The translations under genes and the position numbers were made by a program. DNA of 64,000 nt from Cystobasidiopsis lactophilus (lineage: Eukaryota; Basidiomycota; Agaricostilbomycetes; Agaricostilbales; Chionosphaeraceae): positions 2,536,677 to 2,600,676 of the forward strand of contig BCIO01000003.1 in the NCBI GenBank assembly GCA_001599975.1. The letters are read 5' to 3'. Below are positions 1 to 9,981 of the stretch, piece by piece (the stretch's first letter is position 1; each line of letters begins with the position of its first letter). The notes below the pieces were generated by a model. That model was not told the DNA's origin, made no database searches, and saw only the letters and a list, made by a program, of their open reading frames with translations.

Positions 1-2810
1 CGCGGTAGAGCTTGGACGAGAGGATGTTGTCCATCATACTGTGAACGGGAGAGCATTCAGGGGACACGCGAAGGGAAAGCAAGAAAACCGCGACTCACCC
101 GCCGGTGTTGCCAATGCGGAAGCAGCCAGGCTTGATGCCGCCAACAGTGGCAGGACCAATGATGATGACCTTCTTCTGCTGGGCGATGTTCAAGATCTCG
201 CGGGCGTGGCGCTCAGGGACACCCTCAGCGATCAACGCAATGGCGCGCAGCTGGGGGAACTGCAGGCACTCGAGTGTGGACGAGTAGACGGAGCGCGAGG
301 AGGCAAAGTTGACGAGCACGTCGGCCTCGGGGCACTTTTTGACCGCCTCGGGGATCGAGGTGTAGACGGGCAAGAGGGTCTCCTTGGTGCCCCAGTAGAA
401 CTTCTGGATGTGGTGGCCACCGAAGGGGTAGATCATGGCGGCGACCGAGGGTGTCGAGCGGCCGCAGGCGTAGTCGAAGTCGAGCATGCCCTGGATGGCG
501 CGGGGCTGGAGGCCGTACACGAGCGAGCGGGTGTTCTCGTCAAAAGGGCGGAACCACGGGCGCTCGGCGGCGCGGGTGTGGTCGAAGGAAACGATGCGGT
601 CGTGGCCGAGCTCGCGGGTCTGGGGCAGCGGGCTGGCAGGGGCCGACGGCGCTGGCGAAGTCGGGCGGGAAGGCATGGGGGTAGGGTTCAAGCTGGTGAC
701 GCCAGCCGGGATGCCCAAGGCAGAGCCGTTGGCCTGGGGCTTGCTGACGCCGAGCGCCAAAGGCACGCAGGCGGTGATGTGGTCTTCGGGGCCGAACACC
801 TGGATCTCGACGCCCAGGGTCTCGCCGAGCAGGCGCATGGCCTTGAGGCCCTCCTGGTAGTTGGGACCACCGCGGCGGACAAAGATGCGGACCTTGTGCA
901 GCGCCAAGCCTTGCTGGTATTGCTTGAGCGCTCGGATGATGCCTTTGAAAGTGGCAGCGACCTGTTCGTTGGGAGAAGAGTTCCATATGAGCTCACAGAA
1001 ATCGTAATGGAAGTGAGCTACGCACGTTGGTGAAGTTGGCAATGCCACCGCCGATGATGAGGATCTTGCCCTTCGGGTTCGGCTTGCCGCGGGTCATCAA
1101 GTCGACTGTCAAAGGCGGTCAGCTTGACTGAATCGACCCTGAGAGCGCAACCGAAAGCCTCACGGATGGTCTTGGCGTATTCGTACGTCTGGTTCTCGGT
1201 GGGCGCGCCGGAGTACTCGCCGTAGTTGGCGAGCTCATGCGCGAAGCCGTGGGCGGCAATGGCGTCGCTGTGAAGGAAACACAGCCACATAAGCACAGAG
1301 AGTGAGCAAAAGGAGGCAGCCCGACTCACGAGTAGACGACAGAGGCGCCGCCACCGGCGACCATGGTCCAAACCCGGCCCTCGGGGTTGAGGACGGTGAG
1401 CTTGAGCGAGGCGCCGGTGGAGCCGTCGAGCTTGGCGATGTAGGCTTCCTCCTTGGTCAGGTCACGGCCAAAAGGGGCAGGGAAGACCATAGGCGGGCCG
1501 CGGTCGGCCGACACCTTGGCACCAGCGGCAGCTGGGCTCGTCGAGGTGTCGCGGGCGATGGCCCACTTGGGGCCGCAGAGCGAGTCAGCGGTCTGGTCAA
1601 GCTTGGCAGCCATGTCGAGGAAGTAGATGGCGGGCTGCGCGCTGCCGACAGGGTCCATGCAGATGAGCGGGTTGATCTCGAGGTAAGCAAAGTGCAAGTC
1701 CGCGTAGACGTTGTAGAGGGCGATCAAGAAGTCGACCAGAGCCTGGTGCTTGACCGTGGGGACCTCCTTGAGCAGGGTGGAGGCGATGGCCTCGCGGGAA
1801 GGCAGATCGCCGCCGACGGGGACGAGCAGCTTGAGCGCCTTGGCGTCAACGTCGCCGACTTCGACACCGCCCTCATGGGTGAAGAGGATGATGTCGCCCT
1901 CGCGTACCGAGTTGATGCAGACGTAGTACTCGGTGTTGGAAGGGTGAGGGAGGAAGGGCTCGACAATGAAGTTGTGCAGCGTGCCGGTGATGCCATCAAC
2001 CTGTGCAGCCCCCAGCAGCTAGTCAGTCTCGTTCTCTACTCAACAGCAGTGGTGAAGACAACGCACAGTGACGGGCTTGCCAGCTCTGTATGAGGGCAAG
2101 AATGTCCGTGCACTTTTTCAGCACCGCGTGTCCATGAAATTTGGTCAAAGGCGGAGGCCGACGCACCGTTCCTCGATCCATTGCTTGGCCGCAGGCCAGT
2201 CAGCGTTGAGCAAGAGCAGGCCAGCCTTGCCACGGCGCTTGATCAATTGATCACTGACGGGTCAAACGCCAAAACTTTAAAATCCGAGAATAGCAGGACG
2301 CAATGTGAAGACAACGCACGGCTTGACGACGAGCTTGGTGTTGAAGACCCATTCAGGCAGCTTGCTGTCGGGCGTGATCGTGCCAGTCTCGGCATCCCAG
2401 GAAATCTGCTCGTCGCCGAAAGATTAGGGAGGTGATAAAGGTCGAGCATTGCAGAACGAGGCCAACCTGGGCAGTCTTGGGCACTGGCGCCTTGAAAGTG
2501 GGCGAGACGACGACGTTCTTGGAGTAGGCCGGCGCTCGCTCGAGCCAGTAGCCGAGGAGCTGCTTAGCGTCGACTGTTTGGGACCACGTCGGACAAATTT
2601 TGGTGAGCTCGGTTCAACAGCAGGACGCAGCAGAGCGAGCTGGGATTCACCTTCGTAGATTGCTATGCAATATAACAAGTTGGATTTAGCTCGGCTAAGC
2701 CGGACACAAGCCAGGAGGGAGCATACGCTTGGTAGCTGCAGCATCATCGCAGCGCCGAGCGATCTGTCAATGCGAGTCCCCAGGAGCTCCGAATTGGCCC
2801 ACTCACACAT
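1..2810 (-). CDS. ACL1: ATP-citrate lyase, N-terminal ~60% (runs off left edge)
   Basis: Cytosolic enzyme cleaving citrate with ATP and CoA to acetyl-CoA and oxaloacetate, the acetyl source for lipid and sterol synthesis. Read leftward. The first exon is only four bases (ATG plus T at 2810-2807); splicing gives [19 protein letters not shown], close to the usual start of the family. Recognisable blocks follow in order: [66 protein letters not shown] and [20 protein letters not shown]; after one more intron (about 41-96) the window ends in [12 protein letters not shown]. At least eight introns; one lies at 962-1025. The citrate-synthase-like C-terminal half and the phospho-histidine site lie outside. 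The ATP-grasp to CoA-ligase order shows the fused single-chain form. Family assignment is very secure; small exon joints are by eye. Confidence 0.95.
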
Positions 2811-3478
2811 CCTTCACGCGATTGAAGCCTCGTCGGGTGCAGACAAGGAGCGAAACAGAGATCAGGGGAGCTTGGGTATCGCCCTCTATGCCCAAGTTGA
2901 GCTCAACGCGATTTTGCAGGCGAGTCCCCAAAATGGGCGCGGCCCTTCTTGAGGCTTGCCAGCAAAGTGCTGGTTCCCAGGTGTCGGCATGCCTTCAAGC
3001 TTTTGCGCGGGGATTGGCCACCAAAGCGTCATTTTCGCAGGATGATGAGCAAGTGGTGATCTGGTAGTCCACTAAAGGGAGGAGAAGGGCTCATTGCCGG
3101 CTGCGCTTAAAGGTTCAATCCCGGGGGCCCGCGAACGCCCGGGGTGTGCATTCTGATTTCCCGCGACCCAAAATGTATGTAGTGGTGTTTGATGATTCGT
3201 TATACTATCCCATGAAGAAGAAAAGCCCAGAGAAAGAGAAGGGAGAAGGAAGTTTTATACAGCTTTTGATTTTTTTCGGAAGACGTCGGGCGGAGGACTG
3301 TAATCGCGCCCGCAGAGAAAGTGGTGGAACAACGAGGGGTGTAGGGCAATTATGCGCAAGAGAGGGAAGAAACGATGCCTGTGAGACCGCTCAGCCAGAA
3401 TTCAAAGCATGAATGGAGGAGGGAAGATGCTCACAGGGCACAAAAATGTGAAGTGGAAATGAGTGAAGCGGCGAGAAA
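2811..3478. other. Intergenic, upstream of ATP-citrate lyase and downstream of OLE1
   Basis: No convincing gene. It holds a GC-rich patch at 3120-3144 with two CCCGGG palindromes about 12 bases apart and a short purine-rich run near 3215-3260. It must contain the ATP-citrate lyase promoter and the OLE1 3' end. Confidence 0.5.
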
Positions 3479-5271
3479 TCAAGGCTTGGCGGGGACGAAT
3501 CCGGGCTTGAGAGCCTCAACCTCCATGCCGCCGTCGAGGACGCCGACGCGCATCATGCTGAAACAGCTGTAAGCTTCGAAATCCGCTTAAGACGGTCAAA
3601 AATGGACGTACGACAGCAGGTTGTGGGCAGCATTGGAGTGGTCGTACACACCGCCATTGAATGCAGTGGTTGCGTCCTTGCCCAAGCGATGCTTGATGAC
3701 GCCCCAGCCGCCTGGGTGCGTCTCGATGAAGTCGGTGACGTCGTGGATCTGCGCGGATTTCTTTCAATCTCGGATCCTCACCATCTGGATAGCTACAGAG
3801 CAACGCACGAATCCACCGACGGCGATGAGGTTGCGGCCGGCGGTCTTGTGGAGCTTTTGGACTGCGAGTCGGAATCCCAATTGAGAACTTTTTTCAAATC
3901 TCTGCGACGACGATGCCAGCTCACATTCGTCCCAGTTGACAACGGGCAGGTCGTTGGAGTCCTTTGGCCATTTGATGGTCTGACCCTCTTGCTGGAGCGC
4001 CTTGAGCTTCATGCTGCGAAAATGACGAGATGACATTTTCAACGACTGCGGTCCAAAAAAAGCCCATGTTTGAAGACCTTACTTGTAGACACCCTTCTTG
4101 ACTTCATTGTCCGGGAAGGTCTTGAGCTCCGAGGCGAGGCCGAGCAGGTAGCACACCTCGATCAGGCGGCGGGTCGGGTCGTACTGGTACCACTTGATGG
4201 CGTTTCGGTAGTCCGACGGGAATTGGCTGCGAGACACTATCAACAACAAGTCCTGAAGGACTAGAGGAGAGAGCGAGCTCACTGGTGGAAGTTGTGGTAG
4301 CCTTCGCCGTTGGTGACGAGGGCGGTGATGAAGTGGTCCCTGGGGGTGTGCTTGTCGTCAAAGGGCGAGTCGCCTAGCCAGTGGGCCAGCGAGTTGACGC
4401 AAAAGGTCGAGTGGTGGACGAAGAGGAGGCGGGCGGCGCCGGCGTAGAAGAAGCCGCCCTTCCAGTCGCCCCACCCGAGGCCGGCGACCATGGTGGGCAA
4501 GATGAAGCCCATGCCGATGATCAAGGGCTTGTACCAGCGGTGCTGCCATTGGACCACGGGGGACGAGTCGAGGTCGGACACGTCAGCGTAGCCAATCTTG
4601 CGCCGGGGCTTGAAGAGCATCCAGCCGACGTGAGAGTACCAGAAGCCCTTGTGGGCCGAGTACGGGTCGAGCTCGGTGTCGGTGTAGCGGTGATGGGCGC
4701 GGTGGCCTCGGGACCACCAGCGGATGGAGCCCTCGACGGCGCCGGAGCCGGCGATGGCGAGGACGTACTGGAGCAGCGGGGACGCGTTGTAGCAGCGGTG
4801 GGCCCAGTAGCGGTGGTAGCCGGCGGTGATGCCGAGGCCGGTGAAGAAGTAGTAGAGGATCGACCAGGCGGCCGTGTACCGGTTCAGGGGCACGTAGAGG
4901 CAGCCGTACAGGGTGAGGAGGGGGACGATGGTGAGGGCCAAGAAGGACACCCATTGGATGTTCTTGTGCATGTTGCTCCAGGTGATGGGCGGCAACGGCT
5001 TCTCCCTAGCCAAAGTCTGTTTCCCACGCAACGGCACGAACGAGTCAGAAATTTTTTGATGATGTGGCAAGATTGGGTTCCGGGATTTTTATGCCCCTCA
5101 CCTTTTGGACGTAGCTGTCGTCAATGTCCTGCGCCCGGAAGGTCAGCCTAGGCACTGGGAGTGTTATCCGAGAGGGAAACAACGCACGGTGTCGACGCAG
5201 GTCGTGGATCCCTCATCCTCGGAGTAAGGCGAGGGCAAGCGCTCCTTCTTGGAGGACAGCAGCGAGGCCAT
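3479..5271 (-). CDS. OLE1: Delta-9 acyl-CoA desaturase with C-terminal cytochrome b5 domain
   Basis: ER-membrane stearoyl-CoA 9-desaturase that puts the first double bond into palmitoyl/stearoyl-CoA. Start ATG at 5269-5271 gives [20 protein letters not shown]. Hydrophobic segments flank the three iron-binding histidine boxes: [15 protein letters not shown] and, split by an intron near 4226-4282, GEGYHNFHH followed by [17 protein letters not shown]. The last exons encode a cytochrome b5 domain with the haem motif THPGGWG and the second haem histidine region [10 protein letters not shown]; it supplies electrons in cis, as in yeast Ole1. The protein ends in GFVPAKP at 3479. Seven or so introns of about 40-65 bases. 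It follows ATP-citrate lyase on the same strand, so two lipogenic steps are neighbours. Confidence 0.96.
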
Positions 5272-5922
5272 CTTGGTGCTGATGCGGTCCGGGGGTATGG
5301 TCTATCGAAACTCTAGTAGCGGGTAGCAGGAATGGGGTGGGCTCGCTCTACGCAATGCAGAAGCGGCGGTGATGGGAGCTCTCCAAGAGCCAACGGGCCC
5401 AACTGGAGTTCGGAACTCGTTGGGGGTCAGGTGATTTTTACCTAAGCTCGATCACTTGGCTGTCCAACGAACACGTCCCCTTGACGTGGTTAACAGAATT
5501 CCTTATTGAGGCTAGTCGAGATGTCGCTGGAGCAGGAGATGCGTTCAAGGCTTCATGCTCGTCCTCGCCGCGCATCCCCCGGCCGCCCCAGTCCTCGCTA
5601 CTCAAGCACTCGCGTGAATCTAAACAAGGATGCACTTGCCAGTCCGAATGCCAATCCAACGCCGCCGCCCACAACTCATCGCTGGGCGAGGGTCCGATGA
5701 GAGGGAACTAGCAAGCGGCTTGTTGGGGAGCAGCGACGAGCGAGAGACGGCCAGCGATGTGGTTTGACAAGTCAGTTCTGCCTTTGTGTGCTGCTTAGAC
5801 TTGGGGGCTGACCTGCCGCGCGGCGCACACAGCTGCTGCTTGTTCGCTCCTTTGAAGCGTGAGGCTTCTGGCTTGGCCACTGGCTTGTAGCTGACCCAGG
5901 CGCTGTGCTCCACAGACGGAGC
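5272..5922. other. Divergent intergenic region / possible 5' exons of the membrane-protein gene
   Basis: Lies between the OLE1 start and the next rightward gene. An ATG at 5757 followed by a mini-exon at 5833-5858 could be spliced in frame to the membrane protein that starts at 5923, so its N-terminus may lie here. Nothing else recognisable. Confidence 0.4.
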
Positions 5923-6935
5923 TATGGCTCTCGTGATCTTCATTTGCCTCTATTCGATTGGCTTTAGCGTGTGGATGTAGTGCGTTTCGCTTCCCCCTTG
6001 TTTTGCCAACCTCAGAAAGGCTCAAATGGCCTGCGCGCCTCGCACAGTCTGCAAGGACGCTACCTATGGTTCGGTGTCTACGAGCCCGCCCTCTTCGCCG
6101 TCGTCTCCGCCGTGGTGGCCTTCAATTGCGTGGTCAACTTCATTGGCTACTCCAGGGTAAGTCGTTTTGTTCTTGTTGTGCCACTTTGCCATAAAGCTCA
6201 TAGGATGCCGGAACAGAACTCGGGCTTGGTCTGCAGGGTTGAAACATACATCTGGCCCGTCCGTGAGTAGACAGATCCCTGCGTTCTTTGGACTGGCAGA
6301 TGGTGAACTTGGACCTCATCCAGTGCTCGTCGTCGGCGCCATCCGGGCCATCCTCATGCTGTACGACCTGGTGAGTGGTGGACCTCTTTACCCCAGCGTC
6401 CCTCGGCCGCAAGCTGACTGGGTCTACCACCTCAGAACAAGAATTCGCACATCATAGAGTGAGTTCTTACTCAACCTTACTCTAGTTTCGGCTGTTTCCA
6501 GGCTTGAAGCGCTGACGTACGCCACTCGCAGGTGGGAATGCGCCACTCATCAATATTTCAACTCGACCTTGTTCAACCGCACGGCCATCGAAGCCTTCTC
6601 GGGAGGCCCAGCCAACGACAGCCTCCAAGACTCGCCCTTCGACTGGTCTGACTTTGGCTTTGGCGCCTCCCAGAACAACTCGGTCATGCCGCGCGTCTGG
6701 TGCCGGACGTCCAACCACGGCCTCTTGATCGCCTTTGGTGCCGGCATCGCCATCGACTTGGCCCTCCAGCTCTACGCTTACTTCTTGGATTGGCGCTACG
6801 TCCGGCGCCTCTTCCACGAATACCAAAAGGTCCAGGCCGCCGCGGCCAAAGGTGAGGTCCCTCGTCATTCATCTTTGAGAGGCACGCGCTCAGTCGCTTT
6901 TTTGGGACGCCACAGCTGCTGGAGGTCCCGCTTGA
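5923..6935 (+). CDS. Small multi-pass membrane protein, unknown function
   Basis: Not a family I recognise. Five or six exons; splicing gives MALVIFICLYSIGFSVWILQ (first membrane segment), then GRYLWFGVYEPALFAVVSAV continuing into a second membrane segment, then WPVLLVVGAIRAILMLYDL, a hydrophilic loop with possible N-glycosylation sites (FNST, FNRT, ANDS), and a last membrane segment around FGAGIAIDLALQLYAYFLDW before a charged tail (RRLFHEYQKVQAAAAK). The final intron joins to a short exon ending at 6933-6935. Divergent from OLE1. An upstream ATG at 5757 joined through a mini-exon at 5833-5858 is an alternative start. Confidence 0.6.
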
Positions 6936-7586
6936 CGCCTCGATGACCTGCGGCTTTGGACGCTATTACCCTTTCTCTTGGCTTTACGACCCCCTACGCT
7001 TTCTTCCTCTTCGCCTTCCCGCGCCCGCGCGCGCATGCACACAAGATACCCGCCTCCACAAATCGGTCGTTTCCACCTCTCCATTTTCAGTGCCTTTCGT
7101 CTTTCGTCTTTCTCCGACCGCCATCTTTGGGCGCCGCCTTCCAATTGTAACAAGCAAGCGAAGTCAGCAAGGCATACCATCGGGTCTCTTATCAGGGTGC
7201 ATCTTCATACGCAAGAACGGGTTGCCTTCTGCAGGCATTGCACGGAAGCTATTTCCGAATCGTTTTGCAACTTTCGCAGCCTCTGCGTCTTTGCCCACCA
7301 AGCTGCTATGAGACTGAATCTGCTCCGAAAAATTCAGACTCGGTCGAAAGAGACCACTTGTGCCCGCGAACTGGGAGGTGGCGCCGCTGCAGATCCCTTT
7401 CCCGCTTTCCTCTCTCGCTCGGCCAAATCGACCCTTCTCTTGGTCCGTCTTCGATATGCTACTTGAACAAGGGAAATAGTCTGACTGGACAGGAATGCAG
7501 AGTCTACAACCAGGAGCATTTCGAATCAGACGGGTTGAGCGGCGTTGAGCTGGTTGGCCCTTTCAAGAGCAGACTTCGCAACAGCA
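6936..7586. other. Intergenic, pyrimidine-rich stretch
   Basis: No gene seen. It is rich in C/T runs (for example around 6990-7140), as is common in fungal promoters, and leads into the first F-box-like copy. Confidence 0.45.
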
Positions 7587-8782
7587 ATGGCGCCCACTTT
7601 GGCCGACCTTCCCGAAGAGATCAAGCTCAAGATTTTTCAGCTCGTCAATGACGCCAGGCCAATCACGACATCGTTCTACCCCTACCTCTTTCTCTCCAAG
7701 TCTCTGCAACATGCCACCTCTTTGGCCCTCTATTCGTCCGTTGGCTGTCCGTCTGTTGCCGATGCCCACCCATACTACCATGGTCTTCTGGACAAGCTTT
7801 CGTCCAGTCCTCGGCTTCGGCCCTTGGTTTACGACGTCAAAATGGTTGGAGGGACGACTGCCACACCAGAGCACACGGGCAAAACTCAGTTCTGTCTAGC
7901 CTCTGCGAGGCAGCTGGTGAGATCTTTCGCCTGCATAAGCGAAAGCTGCCGCTCATTTGTTTCAACCAGCTTTACCTGTGTTCCGCGTTGCGCACTTTCC
8001 GATTCTTGGCGGACACGTCCAACGACACAATGAAGACGCTTCTTGGGGTTCTTCGCTTGCTCCCCGATACCATTTCCGAGGTCGGGGTGATGAGCACCAA
8101 AGTCGGAGTCGCGGTCGCAGGTCAAGGCATATTTCCCGTGGATTTCGTCTACCACCTATCGATTGGCCGGCCGCGCCTCCGCGATATCTACCTAAGCGGT
8201 CTTCGTATCGAGATGGCAGCCCGATCAGAGAGGGTTTCGCTCGACGCCCTCCAACCTGCCGCCTAGCTGGACTTGCGCCTGACCAACTGTCGCTTCAACA
8301 TCGGAGTCGACTTCACCGCCTTGCTCTGTCGGACCTATCGTCTCAATTTGTCAGGCCACGCAACGCACCACGATCTTCCGAGAGTCTCCACGCCCCTCGA
8401 AGGCCTTTCAATCGTTGTATTAGACGCAGGCCCTGCGGTGCTCAGCGCCACCGCCGGTGGGGCACTAATTGGCTTTTTGCAAGTCCTGCCGAATTTGGAG
8501 CGCCTCGAAATGCCAGTCTACAGATCTGCGTTGCCGATTATAGTGGGTGCCGTCTTTAGCATTTTGGCCCCCTTCGAACGACTCTCGGCTATGGTCTTGG
8601 GCACCTGTTTCATGGACACCGGCATCCCTAGCATTGGTATTCAGCTCGCCACTGGCCAGTTCCGCTCTTTGAGGAGCTTGACTTTCCGCACCGCCAATCA
8701 AGAGCCGGTGCTTCTTACTTCAAGTTTGGCAGATGGCATGTTGGCTTTGGGAAAAGCCGATATTGCGTTCAAGATGGTTTGA
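7587..8782 (+). pseudogene. F-box-like family copy 1, interrupted by one in-frame stop
   Basis: First member of the tandem F-box-like family. It starts MAPTLADLPEEIKLKIFQLV, the same LPEE/LPFE F-box-type opening as the intact copies at 15843, 17640 and 19467. An intron at 7917-7969 joins SARQL to LYLCSALRTFRF, matching the VRQLFLLCPG region of the paralogues. The spliced frame is then open except for one TAG at 8264-8266, where the paralogues have AGQL or ARQY; a CAG to TAG change would explain it. The frame continues cleanly after the stop to LGKADIAFKMV, the same kind of end as AGVTVTMV in copy 3. The stop makes it a recent pseudogene, a truncated protein, or a read-through candidate. Confidence 0.75.
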
Positions 8783-9981
8783 CGGACAACGTGTTAGGTC
8801 ATTGTGTAGTCGGAGCGGTGGACCAACAGGCTTAGCAAGAGGTTTGCGGTCCGTCGGGGATCGTTTCCTTCCTTTGTGGACGTGACTTGAAGTCTTCCGA
8901 AGAGATGACCGTGTACGTGTCAGGCTCTTTTTGTCGAGGCTACCTGCTAACAGACCACGGCTGCAGGCCTCTCGCTGTTTCCGAATGCAGTCAGGAGCCG
9001 CCACGCCCCTTGGAGCCACCTGGCTCTCGCGATGCAGCGGAGTCGAACGCCTCTTGCAGAACGATCAAGAGAAGTGGAACCAAGGAAGAAGAAGGCTCGT
9101 GATCGTCTGTTGCCTCCGATAGGCCTGGATGGGTGGCAACTAGCTTCAAGCAACGGGCGGAGGACAAGGACATTGCTGAAATGGGAGCACCGCTGCTAGT
9201 TTGAGGGATAGGAGAGGTGTCATTCTCAAAGCGCGAAGGGCTTCATTTGCCACTTGCAAGGGTTTGTCACTGTGGTGGCGGCGGGGCACCGTGCGCACTT
9301 TCTTTGCCACTCTTGTCCCAGCTTGGCCAACTCCACATCTTACACACGTCTTTTCAGTTGAATGAGCCCTATGGTTAAACCAGGATCCTGTCCCTGCTTG
9401 ACTGCGGCGCTCATTTGCCTTCCAGCGCCGAGCGCGCCGTCGCCGAAGGTGTGCTTTCGATGTCTCCTCCGCAAACCTCTCTATGCCCTAGCATCGGACG
9501 CATTTAGGTCCATGCTGATATCTTTTCGTCTTGCTGGGGCCTGCCTATGAGACCCACAAAGCCTCGGACATTGTTGCCGACCGCTCGCTTTCTTTGCGCA
9601 TGAAATTCGGCGGAGTCTGTCTGATCGCTTGTTCTGTCTACATGTCCTTGCTATCGGGTGCGGTCACCTTGCATCCGATCTAGAAACCAGGCGCCAACAT
9701 GGCAGAGCTCGGAGCCGCTGCTCGGCTCGGTCAGGCTCCCCAGCCCTGCTCGGCCTGACCCATTCACCCTTCGCGGCTCCCAGGGCCATGCGATCACTGC
9801 AGTCGCGTGCAGATCAGCTTCAGTTTGCTAATGCTGCCACGCTGCCCTTCGCTTGGCGCTTCCCAGTTGCTACCGAAAATGCAGCCGCTCAGTGACGTCG
9901 AACCTTAAATTTGCTCCTGTTTGCTCCTTGCCCAACAAAGCCCCCAGCCTTTGCCCTCCAAACCTTTCAAGGAATCATCCT
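8783..9981. other. Intergenic, 1.2 kb upstream of the ABC transporter
   Basis: No gene seen in either strand; only short, composition-driven open frames. It should contain the transporter promoter. An in-frame ATG at 9853 lies here but I prefer 9982. Confidence 0.45.

Noticed and set aside
41-2093. Long rightward open frames opposite ATP-citrate lyase
   Set aside because: They mirror the high-GC coding strand; the leftward frame has the conserved protein and proper splice sites.
3105-3144. tRNA T-arm-like GGTTCAATCC followed by a GC-rich hairpin
   Set aside because: The bases flanking the loop do not pair as a T-stem, and no acceptor, D or anticodon arm is present.
4381-5151. 256-codon rightward frame opposite OLE1
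   Set aside because: Antisense shadow of the desaturase; Gly/Val/Ala-rich with no family features.
9853-9981. Upstream in-frame ATG of the ABC transporter
   Set aside because: It would add about 43 residues of unlikely composition; the family usually starts near the 9982 methionine.
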